DNA from: Roseiarcus sp963726105
GTDB taxonomy: Bacteria > Pseudomonadota > Alphaproteobacteria > Rhizobiales > Beijerinckiaceae
DNA length: 64,000 nt
NCBI GenBank assembly: GCA_963726105.1
Contig: CAVSBJ010000026.1
Location: 310,001-374,000, forward strand
Direction of reading: 5' to 3'
Part shown: one piece after another, positions 19,922 to 29,086 of the stretch
How positions within the stretch are numbered: position 1 is the stretch's first letter
Layout: each line of letters starts with the position of its first letter
Made by a program: the position numbers and the translations under genes
The notes under the pieces: generated by a model
Databases searched by the model: none
What the model was told of the DNA's origin: nothing
The model's input: only the letters and a program-made list of their open reading frames with translations

Positions 19922-19944
19922 GCGAATGAGGAAGGGGGAAGTCC

Positions 19945-21615
19945 ATGAGCGATACGGTTTCCGTCGCGCCGGCCGTGCGCGAGTCCTTTGCGCCCATCCT
20001 CGCGGTTCTCGAACGCGCGAGAGCGGAGCTCGCGCCGCAAACGGACGTGGCGGCCGTGCGGCCCGGCTACAGATATGCGGGAGCGCGTCCGCCGCAACCC
20101 GCGCTGATCGTCGCCGTGACGCCCGGCGCGCAGCCGGTCACCGAGGCTGACCTCGCGACCAAATACCGTGTCCCTGTCGTCGTCGAAGACGCGACGGTGG
20201 AAGAGCAGATGGCCCGATTGGCCGGCGCAACGCCGGTCTCCTTCGCAACACCACCAGGCCCGACCGCCTCCGCCTTCGAGAATCTGATATCGGGCGACGC
20301 TTTCATCACCTTCGCGCTGCCGAAAAGCGGAACCTACGAGCTGCCCGACCCGCCCAATCTGCCGCTTGTGGTGGAGGCGATGGAGCTGACGGTCTGTGTC
20401 AGCCCGGAGGCCGGATGGTCCGAGCTCGAGACGTTTCTGAGCGCGACGCAGGCGAGCCTAACGGTGGCAATGTATCAGTTCACCGCGCCGCATATCTTCA
20501 AAGCCGTGAACGATGCGGTGACCCCCGAGGGACGGAAGTTCGAACTGGTGCTTCATCCCATCCCCGAACCTCCCGCGCATTCCGGCGTGAAAGCAGACGA
20601 CCTCGCAGAGCAATCCGGCGTGATCGACCCACTGGAAGCGGAGATGCATGACCGGTTCGAGATGGCCTGGGCGACATTGCTCACGAAAGCCCATCCCGAC
20701 GGCTTGTGGGCCTCCGCCTATCACATCAAGGTCGCCGTCCGCGACGGATCGGCGATGTGGCTGTCAAGCGGCAACTGGCAGTCGTCGAACCAGCCGGACG
20801 TCCATCCCTTCGAGCCCGGCGGCAAGGTGCCGTCGGGCTTCCAGCGGAAATACAATCGAGACTACCACGCGATCATCGTCAATGACCGCCTGGCCTCGAT
20901 CTACGAGCAATATATCAAGCGCGATCACGATCTCTCGGCGGCGCAGGCCGGTGAGGCGCAGTCCTTCGCTCTGCCCGACCTGTTCGTCCCCGAAGGAGAG
21001 GAGGAGCCGGAGGCCTTCGCCGCTCCGCCGCGGTTTTTCCAGCCCCTCAGGCTCAACCGCAAGGTCAGCGTGCAGCCTCTGCTCACCCCGGACAATTACG
21101 CCGAGCACGCATTGGCGCTGATCCGCTCGGCTCAGAAGAGCGTCTGGTTCCAGAACCAGTACATCAATTTCCGCGGCACGGACGAGGATTTCCCCGAATT
21201 CAAGCTGCTTGTGACCGCGCTCAAGGACCAGATCGACGCCCGCCGCGACGTCCGGATCATCTTCCGCGACCTCATGAAGCAGGAGAGCCTCGACATCCTC
21301 GTCGCGCTTGGTTTCCCGCCGGACACGTTCCGCTTTCAGCCCGCCTGCCACAACAAATGCATCATCGTCGACAAGTCGATCGTCATGTTCGGCAGCCACA
21401 ACTGGTCGAACGAAGGCGTGAAGACGAACCGTGACGCGAGCCTGATTTTCGACGACAAGGAGATCGCGGAATACCTCGCCGAGGTCTACGATTACGACTG
21501 GGCCCGGCTCGCGACCGCCCATCCGCAGAAGGCCCGGCCCCGAGTCGCAAAGCCCGGAGAGAAAACGCCGCAGGGTTTTTCGCGTGTCGCCTTCTCGGAA
21601 GTGTTCGACGACTGA
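19945..21615 (+). CDS. Phospholipase D-like protein with two HKD motifs
   Basis: A 556-residue PLD-superfamily protein. The first HKD motif is H260-x-K262-x4-D267 followed by SSGNWQSSNQP, the second is H469-x-K471-x4-D476 followed by GSHNWSNEG, so both halves of the active site are present. PLD enzymes cleave phosphodiesters in phospholipids or nucleic acids; the substrate is not evident. The N-terminal 130 residues form a separate module with RPGYRYAGARPPQPALIV, which from memory resembles an N-terminal module found on other peptidase- or PLD-type conflict proteins. It follows the C25-like gene by 23 nt and precedes the third CHAT gene by 31 nt, so co-expression is likely. No membrane segment is seen. 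Confidence 0.83.
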   Translation: MSDTVSVAPAVRESFAPILAVLERARAELAPQTDVAAVRPGYRYAGARPPQPALIVAVTPGAQPVTEADLATKYRVPVVVEDATVEEQMARLAGATPVSFATPPGPTASAFENLISGDAFITFALPKSGTYELPDPPNLPLVVEAMELTVCVSPEAGWSELETFLSATQASLTVAMYQFTAPHIFKAVNDAVTPEGRKFELVLHPIPEPPAHSGVKADDLAEQSGVIDPLEAEMHDRFEMAWATLLTKAHPDGLWASAYHIKVAVRDGSAMWLSSGNWQSSNQPDVHPFEPGGKVPSGFQRKYNRDYHAIIVNDRLASIYEQYIKRDHDLSAAQAGEAQSFALPDLFVPEGEEEPEAFAAPPRFFQPLRLNRKVSVQPLLTPDNYAEHALALIRSAQKSVWFQNQYINFRGTDEDFPEFKLLVTALKDQIDARRDVRIIFRDLMKQESLDILVALGFPPDTFRFQPACHNKCIIVDKSIVMFGSHNWSNEGVKTNRDASLIFDDKEIAEYLAEVYDYDWARLATAHPQKARPRVAKPGEKTPQGFSRVAFSEVFDD

Positions 21616-21646
21616 CCGCAAAGGGCGCTTCGGAGGAGAAAAAGGG

Positions 21647-24577
21647 ATGGACGGTACTCCTGCCGGCAAGCCGGCTCAATCGGGCGCAAATGCCGGCGAT
21701 GGGTCGGCGAGCGGGCCGGGAGATCGGTCCGCCGGGCAGGCAGAGCAGACCGTGGAACGGCCCACCAAGGTCACCGTCGCCTGCGGTCACTTGGCTTTCG
21801 CGCGCTATCCGATCCTGGTCGGTCATTATCGCGGCGACACGTTTGCTGGCACTGAGGCGATGCTCGATCAGGTGCTGGCAAACCGCCTCACTGAACGCCG
21901 GAGCATGAGCCTTTATCCAGGGCCGATCGCCACCAGCACCGTCGTGCTCGATTCAAGTGCAAGGCCTCCAGGCGCCGTCGTCGTCGGTCTCGGGGAAGCT
22001 GCGGACCTTGCGGCCGGCCCGCTCCGCCGAACCTTGCGCCACGGCATGCTCGCGTACGCCGCCGCCCGTCTCGACCTGATCCGATCGAAAATGGAGATCA
22101 GCGAAGAGGATTCATCGCTCAGGCTCAGCACGCTCCTGATCGGCGCCGGAGAGGGCGGCCTCGACCGTCCAAAATGCGCGCAATCGCTACTCCAGGCGGT
22201 CAACGAGGCGCACGCAGTCCTCAAGAAGCTGGGGCTCACGCTGCGGCTGGATGAACTCGAGATCGTCGAACTGTATGAGGACCGCGCCTACGCGACATGG
22301 CGGGCAATCGAGGCAGCGCTCAAAAGCGATGGAACTCTGAACAGCAGTTTCGCGCTAAACGACAAGCTCCGACGTCCCGTCGGCGGTCGTCGAAGCGGAC
22401 CCGTTGGGCGCGATCCCACATGGTGGCAGCCGATCCAAATCACCATGTCCGACGATTCGAACGGCGATCCGAACCTCCATTTCACGATTGGCGGCGGTTT
22501 GGCCCGCGCCGAGGCGCGAACCATCGCAGCCAATCTCGAACTTGTCGCGCCGCTGGTTCGCCGCACGTCGCGCACAACCGTCGAGGATTCAACGCGCAAC
22601 TCTCCGGGGCGCGCCTTGTTCGAGCTGCTTTGGCCTGCGTCGCTGAAGGATCGAAGCGCGGACGAACGGCCGCGCCGGCTCACGCTGGACGAGCGCAGCG
22701 CAGCTTTTCCATGGGAGCTGCTCGACGACCGGCGCCCATGGGTCTCGGATGCGGAGGCCGAGAAAACGCCCCCGGCGGTGCGCGCAGGCCTTGTTCGCCA
22801 GCTGCTGCAGACCCGGTTTCGCGAAGACATCGTTCCGCCGCGCGGCAAGCCAAGGGCGCTCGTCGTCGGCGATCCGAGAGCTGCGCCGATGGAGGGCTTC
22901 AAGGAGCTCAAGGGCGCGCAAGCGGAAGCCAGAGCAGTCGCCAAGCGGCTCGAAGGCGTTTGCGACGTCACGTCCTTGATCGGCGAAGATGCCGAGCCGG
23001 ACGCGATCTGTCGGCAACTCTTCACGGAAGCCTGGGACATCATCCACATGTCCGCGCATGGGGTTTTGAACCAGAGTGTCGTTGGGCCCGACGGAACGCG
23101 ACGCAAACGGACAGGCGTCGTGCTAGGCGGCGGGGTGGTCCTCTCTCCGTGCGCGCTCGCCAAATTGCCGGTGAGCCCCGGGATCGCCTTCGTCAATTGC
23201 TGCTATCTCGGCGGCATGGATCTCGACGGAAGGCCGGAATTCGCCGCAAACGTAGCAGTCGAGTTCATGAAGCTCGGGGCGCGCTGCGTGATCGCGGCGG
23301 GTTGGGCGGTGAAGGACGATGTCGCGAAACTGTTCGGCGACACCTTCTATCAAGCCATGCTCGAAGGCGACACTTTTGGGAACGCGACCTTGAGAGCTCG
23401 GCGGGCTGCTTATGGCGTCGACGCCGCCGATTTCGTCGGCGAGGTCGCGCGAAGCAACACCTGGGGCGCCTATCAGTGCTACGGAGACCCGGACTATCGG
23501 CTTCCCACGGTCGAGGCCAGCACCCGCAACGAGCGGCCGAATTTCGTCGCCGTCGTGGAAGCCGTGGAGGCGGCGCAGCGAGTCCGCGACGACGCCAATA
23601 TCTGGCTCTCGCGCGATTCCGCGCTCGAGGCGCGGCTCATCGAGATCGAAGAGTTGGCTGCAAGCTGGCTGCAATCCGGGTCGGCCGAGCTGCGCGTCGC
23701 GCTCGCGGAGGCCTGGGGCGAGCTTGGCGATTTCGACAAAGCCATCGCCTATTACGAGGCTGCGGTCAGAGGCGAGGACGCTTCCTTCAAGCTGAAGGCG
23801 GTCGAGCAGCTCGCGAATTTCCGGGCCCGCAAGGCCTTTGCGTCACTGAGAAGCGCGTCGGCGGACGCGCGTGACCACGCCGCCGCGATCAAGGACATCG
23901 AATTCCAGCTCGGCTTTATCGAGGGGGTTAACCACACGCTCGGAGACTCGAGTGAGCGGCTGGCGCTGCAGGGCGGTTGCTGGAAGCGGGCGGCTCAGAT
24001 CCACGCGCTGGCGCAGGCGGAGGCGCCAGTTGGGAGCGCGGCCGAGGCCAGCGCCTCGGCCGCGGTTGGAGAAGCGCTTAAGAAAATGGCGGAACGGTAT
24101 GGCGCTGCTGCCTGCACGAACGGGAAGAATAGGCCCTACCCACGGCTCATGACCTGCAACGCCAGAATTTGCGAGGCTGTGCTCAAAGGGACCAATGGGG
24201 ACGAGGCCTTGCGACAGGAGCTCGCCGCCCTGGCGAAGGCTGAGTCGCCGCCAGATCCAGAATTCTGGGATCTTATCGGCCTCGCCGATCTCAGGATGAG
24301 CGAGACGATCCTGCTCGCCGGCGATCCTCCGGCGGTGGCGGCCGAGATCAGGGACGCCTATCTGCGCGCCTACCGGCACATCGGCTCGCCGGTGAAGCTC
24401 AGCTCAGTATTCGAGCAGCTCGAGTTCTATGAGGATATCTTCTCGGCCGGATCGCCGGAAACGGAACCCAGACGGGCGAGCATCGTCGCGCTCGCCAGAA
24501 ATCTCCGCGATACCTTGCGCGCGGCTGTGCCAGGGCAATCGGCGGCGGCGCGAAACAGGCCCTCTTCACCCGAATAG
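21647..24577 (+). CDS. CHAT-domain protein 3 fused to a C-terminal TPR-like helical region
   Basis: A 976-residue protein. After a 40-residue disordered start comes an M17N-like domain (VVVGLGEAADL), a linking segment with FPWELL, and the CHAT domain with histidine in SAHG (H471) and cysteine in NCCYLGG (C519), closing with WGAYQCYG. It is thus a more distant paralog of the two CHAT proteins upstream. Residues about 630-960 are almost all helical, with TPR-like units such as AWGELGDFDKAIAYYEAAV. This resembles TPR-CHAT proteins in other systems, where the repeats sense a partner. The ATG at 21647 is preceded by GGAGGAG. It closes the cassette; a 144-bp gap separates it from the convergent galT. 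Confidence 0.85.
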   Translation: MDGTPAGKPAQSGANAGDGSASGPGDRSAGQAEQTVERPTKVTVACGHLAFARYPILVGHYRGDTFAGTEAMLDQVLANRLTERRSMSLYPGPIATSTVVLDSSARPPGAVVVGLGEAADLAAGPLRRTLRHGMLAYAAARLDLIRSKMEISEEDSSLRLSTLLIGAGEGGLDRPKCAQSLLQAVNEAHAVLKKLGLTLRLDELEIVELYEDRAYATWRAIEAALKSDGTLNSSFALNDKLRRPVGGRRSGPVGRDPTWWQPIQITMSDDSNGDPNLHFTIGGGLARAEARTIAANLELVAPLVRRTSRTTVEDSTRNSPGRALFELLWPASLKDRSADERPRRLTLDERSAAFPWELLDDRRPWVSDAEAEKTPPAVRAGLVRQLLQTRFREDIVPPRGKPRALVVGDPRAAPMEGFKELKGAQAEARAVAKRLEGVCDVTSLIGEDAEPDAICRQLFTEAWDIIHMSAHGVLNQSVVGPDGTRRKRTGVVLGGGVVLSPCALAKLPVSPGIAFVNCCYLGGMDLDGRPEFAANVAVEFMKLGARCVIAAGWAVKDDVAKLFGDTFYQAMLEGDTFGNATLRARRAAYGVDAADFVGEVARSNTWGAYQCYGDPDYRLPTVEASTRNERPNFVAVVEAVEAAQRVRDDANIWLSRDSALEARLIEIEELAASWLQSGSAELRVALAEAWGELGDFDKAIAYYEAAVRGEDASFKLKAVEQLANFRARKAFASLRSASADARDHAAAIKDIEFQLGFIEGVNHTLGDSSERLALQGGCWKRAAQIHALAQAEAPVGSAAEASASAAVGEALKKMAERYGAAACTNGKNRPYPRLMTCNARICEAVLKGTNGDEALRQELAALAKAESPPDPEFWDLIGLADLRMSETILLAGDPPAVAAEIRDAYLRAYRHIGSPVKLSSVFEQLEFYEDIFSAGSPETEPRRASIVALARNLRDTLRAAVPGQSAAARNRPSSPE

Positions 24578-24721
24578 ACGGGTCACGCGCGGCGCCTCTC
24601 GGCTTGCACAAATCGAGTGGAGCAACGCCGCGCGCCTGCCGGAAAGCCAGCCAAACCGACTTGATCCCAATGCAAGGCGCGCCAGGGCGCGATGGGGTTC
24701 AGCCAGCCTGAAGGGAGCAGG

Positions 24722-25747
24722 CTATCCCACCGCCCGCAACCGGGCCGCCGCGGCTTCGGGGGTGAGATCGCGCTGGGGTGAGCCCAGCATTTCAAAGCCG
24801 ACCATGAACTTCCGGACCGTCGCGGAGCGAAGCAGCGGCGGGTAGAAATGCGCGTGCATCTGCCATTCGGCGTGCACCGCCCCGTCGGTCGGCTTCTGGT
24901 GGAACCCCATTGAATAGGGGAATGGCGCATCGAACAGGTTGTCATAAAGCTTGGTCAGTTGCGATAGAACCTGGGCAAGCGACGTCTTTTCCCCGGCGCT
25001 CATCTCGTCAAATCCGCCGATGCGGCGGCGCGGCAGGATCATGGTTTCGAACGGCCAGTTCGCCCAAAACGGCACGAGAACGCAGAAATCGTCATTGCCG
25101 AAAACGACGCGCTCGCCGTCCTGAAGCTCCTGCGCGAGATAGTCGAGGAGCAGCGGCCGGCCATGGTGCAGGAGATATTCGGCTTGGCGATGGGTTTCTT
25201 TTTCCGGCTCGTTCGGCAGATGACGGGTCGCCCAGATCTGGCCATGCGGATGAGGGTTCGACGCCCCCATCATCTCGCCCCGATTCTCAAAAATCTGCAC
25301 AGAGCCGATGTCGGGCAGACTGCCGAGCGAGATCGTCTCTTCGACCCAGACATCGACCACGCGCTCGATGTCGGCGACCGCCATGCCAGCGAGCGTCAGA
25401 TCGTGACGCGGGGAAAAGCACAAGACGCGACAACGTCCAGATTCACCTTCAGCGACGAGCAGCCCATTGCTTTCCACATTGGTCGGCGCGACAGCCTGCA
25501 GCGCCTGGAAATCATTGTCGAAGACGAAGGTGTGGGTGTAATCGGGATTGCGGGCGCCGCCCACCCGAAGGTTACCCGGACAGAGATAGCAGTCGGGGTC
25601 ATGAGCGAGCGCTGCGGGCGCCGCTTTCGCCTCGCGCTGGCCTTGCCAGGGGCGTTGCGCACGGTGGGGCGACACCAAGACCCATTCGCCGGTCAGCGGA
25701 TTGAACCGGCGGTGCGACGCGCCGCGAAGCGGCTCTATGCTCGCCAA
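24722..25747 (-). CDS. galT: Galactose-1-phosphate uridylyltransferase
   Basis: Leloir pathway enzyme that swaps UMP between UDP-glucose and galactose-1-phosphate in the cytoplasm. The 341 residues are the normal length. The catalytic His-Pro-His is in NPHPHGQIW (166-168), with the second histidine expected to carry the UMP. Zinc ligands are suggested by CYLC (53-56). It lies 10 nt downstream of galK on the same strand, a conserved pair. Since galK is frameshifted here, galT may be losing its pathway partner. Confidence 0.95.
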   Translation of the reverse strand: MASIEPLRGASHRRFNPLTGEWVLVSPHRAQRPWQGQREAKAAPAALAHDPDCYLCPGNLRVGGARNPDYTHTFVFDNDFQALQAVAPTNVESNGLLVAEGESGRCRVLCFSPRHDLTLAGMAVADIERVVDVWVEETISLGSLPDIGSVQIFENRGEMMGASNPHPHGQIWATRHLPNEPEKETHRQAEYLLHHGRPLLLDYLAQELQDGERVVFGNDDFCVLVPFWANWPFETMILPRRRIGGFDEMSAGEKTSLAQVLSQLTKLYDNLFDAPFPYSMGFHQKPTDGAVHAEWQMHAHFYPPLLRSATVRKFMVGFEMLGSPQRDLTPEAAAARLRAVG

Positions 25748-25757
25748 GACGGCCTCC

Positions 25758-26919
25758 TCAAACCGGGATCAGGCGGGCGCCGTCGGACGGCGCGCAGACG
25801 TAGACGTCCACATCCCGGCCCATTCCGATACGATAGCCGTCGGTCAGCATTTGCGACGCCTTGTCGACCGCCCATTCTTCGAGGAGACTGATCGTGCAAC
25901 CGCCGAAGCCCCCGCCTGTCATGCGCGAACCGTAAACGCCCTTAACGGTCTGAGCCAGCCCGGCCAGCATATCGACCTCGGCACAGGTGATTTCAAAGTC
26001 GTCGCGCATGGAGAGATGGGAGGCGTTCATGGCTTGGCCGCAGGCGACGAAATCTCCCGCCTCGAGTGCGCGCTCCACCTCGAGCACGCGCGCGTTCTCG
26101 GTGACGATGTGGCGACAGCGGCGGTAGATGAGTTCGGGTAGCTTGCGGCGTTTGGACTCGAGCTGCTTCGGCGTCACGTCGCGCAAGGCCTGGATTGGCC
26201 CGAGATAGCGGCTGAGCAGCCTCACCCCTTCCTCGCAAGCCTCGCGCCGCAGATTGTACTCACCGCCCGCATGCTGGTGGCGCACCTTGCTGTTGGCGAT
26301 GAGAAGCCTCAAGTTTGGCGCAATGGCGACCTTGCGCAGAGTCGAGACTGCGGCAATCGATCAAAAGCGCATGCCCCACGACGCCGCAGCACGAAATATA
26401 CTGATCCATCACCCCGCAGCGCATGCCCACGAAATCATTTTCGGCCCGCTGACAGAGTTGAGCGATTTCGACCGGAACGAACGGAAGGCCGCTTTCGGTC
26501 AGGAGCGCGTGCGCACAAGAGACTTCGAGCGCGGCCGAGGAGCTCAAGCCCGCTCCGATCGGGACATCGCTCCAGACGATGAGATCGGCGCCGACAAGGC
26601 CGCGCCCGCTCCTCTCCAGCATCAGCGCGACCCCGACAATGTAGTCCGACCAGTCGCCGGTCGGTCCTGCAGGCGGCGAATCGAGGTCAAACTCGCGCGT
26701 CTCGTCCATGATCATGGAATAGACTCGAAGCCGCCGGTCGGGCCGTTGGGAGGCCGCGGTCAGCGTGGCGAATTCGAGCGCCGCGGGCATGACGAAGCCA
26801 TCGTTATAGTCGGTATGCTCGCCGATCAGATTGACTCGGCCCGGCGCTCGACTGACCGTCGGCGTGCGACCGAACCGATAGGCGAACTCGGCCGCAAGGT
26901 CGCGCGCCTGAACGCTCAT
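25758..26919 (-). pseudogene. galK: Galactokinase with a single frameshift
   Basis: Galactokinase phosphorylates galactose at C1 using ATP. Two overlapping frames on the minus strand make up one full protein of about 386 residues. The first frame (start 26919) gives GRVNLIGEHTDYN and GAGLSSSAAL through LLIDCRSLDS; the second frame continues with RKVAIAPN and includes GSRMTGGGFGGC. The switch happens at about 26337, where one extra base (or a loss of two) breaks the frame. All three GHMP motifs survive, so the break is recent or is a sequencing error. If real, the product would stop after about 219 residues and be inactive. Confidence 0.88.
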
Positions 26920-27133
26920 CTGAAGGCCTCCGCCGTCGAAAAGGAGGGCCGTCTAGCCACTGCCTCAAGCAAGCTGCTCTGATCGACTTTCTCCGCCTTG
27001 TCCTGAGACAACAGAATGGCCCTCCCTCAGCTCGTACTTAGACAGTTCGTTCTGTGACGCCTGTCACGGCGGCCAGACGAACACAATGATCTAGCTGCGA
27101 ATGGCAGGACATCCAGCATCCGGGGAAGGACAC

Positions 27134-27406
27134 ATGGCGAATTCCAAACATCGCGCAAGTATCGCCGGGCGCGCTCATGGCTCACGGCCGCTTGCCTTTA
27201 CGATCGACGTCAAGGGCGCGGCGCTTTCCATTGCGTCGTTCCACCTGTCTCTGATCTCCCGACTGACAGGCGCATTCAGGACCTGGCGCCAACGAACGCG
27301 GGACAGGGAGGAGCTTGCGCGAATGTCGCACTACGAGCTTCACGATATCCGCGTCTCGCCGTCGGATCGCCGGGCGGAAATAAGAAAGCCTTTCTGGCGC
27401 GAGTAA
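27134..27406 (+). CDS. DUF1127 small protein
   Basis: A 90-residue protein whose last 35 residues match the DUF1127 pattern (TRDREELARMSHYELHDIRVSPSDR), a short arginine-rich helix-turn-helix-like segment common in alphaproteobacteria. Some DUF1127 proteins bind RNA or affect phosphate and stress responses, but nothing specific can be said here. The ATG at 27134 has GGAAGGA just upstream. It stands alone between divergent galK and convergent murJ. Confidence 0.75.
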   Translation: MANSKHRASIAGRAHGSRPLAFTIDVKGAALSIASFHLSLISRLTGAFRTWRQRTRDREELARMSHYELHDIRVSPSDRRAEIRKPFWRE

Positions 27407-27466
27407 TAGGGCCGACAGCCGATAGCGTCGGTTCACGGTCGCAGTGGCGTAGCACGACCGGGAACC

Positions 27467-29041
27467 TCACCGGGCAAGCCGAAGCATGCGCCGCGCCCGC
27501 CTGACGAGAGTCGCCGGCATCGCGCGGGTGAGCCAAAGCCCCAAGCCCAGGGCCGGGAAATAAACGGCGGCCCCGATCATTGTCAGCGCAGCAAATCGCG
27601 CCTCGCGAGCAAAGCGCGGGAGATGCGCCATAAGCGCGATAAGCGGTCCGTCGAACACCGTCAGCGCCAATGCAAGCGCGCCGGCCGCAAAGAGCGTCGC
27701 CGAGGCGGTCGCGAGCAGGCGGGGATCGGGAGCGGTCCAGCCGCGCCGGCGGGCGAGCGCAAAGACGCCTGCGACCTTGATCCAGAGGCCCGCCGCGGTG
27801 GCGAGCGCCAAGCCCGGCGCGCCGAGCGGCCGAAACAGCGCGATCTTGAGCGCCACGTTGACCGCGACGCCGACCAGCGTGACCTTGAGCGGCGTCGCGG
27901 TGTCCCCGCGCGCCAAAAAACTGGCCGTGGCGATCCGGTCGACCAGCAACGCCGGCATGCCGATCGCGTAGGCCGCAAGAACTCCAGCCGCTTGCTGGGT
28001 AGCATTGGCCTTGAAGGCGCCGTGCTCGAAGGCAACGGCGACGATGAGATCGGGAATGAGAAGAAACGCCACGATGAAGGGCGCGCCGAGCGCCAGCGTC
28101 AGCGAAGCGGCCCGGTTCTGAGCGGCCATCGCGCCACGGTCGTCGCCAAGCGCGACGAGAGCCGACATTTCCCTGAGCAGCACCGAGCCGGTGGCGATAA
28201 CGATGACCCCGCCCGGCAATTGATAGAGCCGGTCGGCGTAGCTGATGGCGGAAAGACCCCCAGTCGGTAAGAGCGAGCCGACGATCTGGTCGGCGAGCGC
28301 GCCGATCTGGTAGCTTGCGGAGATGCCGATCGCTGGCCCGAGCATCCACAAGAAACGCTGGATCTCGGGCGTCCAGCGCGGCCAAGTCAGCTGCTCCAAG
28401 AGTCCGCGCCGGCGTGCGTCGACCATGACGATGACGAGCTGGGTCACACCCGAGGCGAGAAAACCCCAGCTCGCCATGCTGGCAACTCCGGGCGAGACTT
28501 TCGGAAAAAAAGCGGCGAAGGCGAGAAAGGCGATCATGCACACATTGGCCGCGGCGGGGGCGAAAGCCGGCGCGCCCCAGGCGTTGTTGGCGTTGAGCGT
28601 CCCCTGATGCAGCGCGAAGACGGCGATGAAGGCGATATAGGGAAACATGATGCGCGACATCGCCACCGCTTCGGCGAACTTGTCGGGCTGGCTGACGAAG
28701 CCCGGCGACGTCAGGCGCACGAGCAGGGGCATGTCGAGATAGACGAGGCCGAGCAGGGCGATCTGTGACAGGATGAGCAGGGTGAAGATGTGGCTCGCGA
28801 ATTTGTCCGCCTCCTCCCGGCCTCCCGCCTTCAAGACGCGCGTGTAGGTCGGCAGATAGGCGGCGTTGAACGATCCCTCGCCGAAGATCTGGCGGAACTG
28901 GTTGGGCAGCTTGATCGCCGCGACATAGGCGTCGTTGAGCGCGCCCCCGCCCATGAGCGCGGCGAGCGCCATGTCGCGCAGGAAGCCCGTGAGGCGCGAG
29001 GCGATCGTCCAGCCGCCGACCAGGAAGATGTTGCGGTACAT
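27467..29041 (-). CDS. murJ: Lipid II flippase MurJ
   Basis: Inner-membrane protein of the MOP superfamily that flips the peptidoglycan precursor lipid II to the periplasm. The 524 residues hold about 14 hydrophobic segments, and the N-terminus shows the family's block LTGFLRDMALAALMG and later FRQIFGEGSFNAAYLP. Length is normal. In many alphaproteobacteria murJ is near glnD or trpS; here it follows a Cys/Met enzyme on the same strand after 45 nt. It is expected to be essential. Confidence 0.95.
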   Translation of the reverse strand: MYRNIFLVGGWTIASRLTGFLRDMALAALMGGGALNDAYVAAIKLPNQFRQIFGEGSFNAAYLPTYTRVLKAGGREEADKFASHIFTLLILSQIALLGLVYLDMPLLVRLTSPGFVSQPDKFAEAVAMSRIMFPYIAFIAVFALHQGTLNANNAWGAPAFAPAAANVCMIAFLAFAAFFPKVSPGVASMASWGFLASGVTQLVIVMVDARRRGLLEQLTWPRWTPEIQRFLWMLGPAIGISASYQIGALADQIVGSLLPTGGLSAISYADRLYQLPGGVIVIATGSVLLREMSALVALGDDRGAMAAQNRAASLTLALGAPFIVAFLLIPDLIVAVAFEHGAFKANATQQAAGVLAAYAIGMPALLVDRIATASFLARGDTATPLKVTLVGVAVNVALKIALFRPLGAPGLALATAAGLWIKVAGVFALARRRGWTAPDPRLLATASATLFAAGALALALTVFDGPLIALMAHLPRFAREARFAALTMIGAAVYFPALGLGLWLTRAMPATLVRRARRMLRLAR

Positions 29042-29086
29042 TGCGCCCGTGTAGCCGGATTCGCCCCGGGGCCGAAATCGGGACCC

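Noticed and set aside
11447..24577. A bacterial gasdermin or other pore-forming partner for the CHAT proteases
   Set aside because: No small membrane-active protein is encoded between the cassette genes; gaps are mostly under 100 bp and the one of 240 bp has no such frame.
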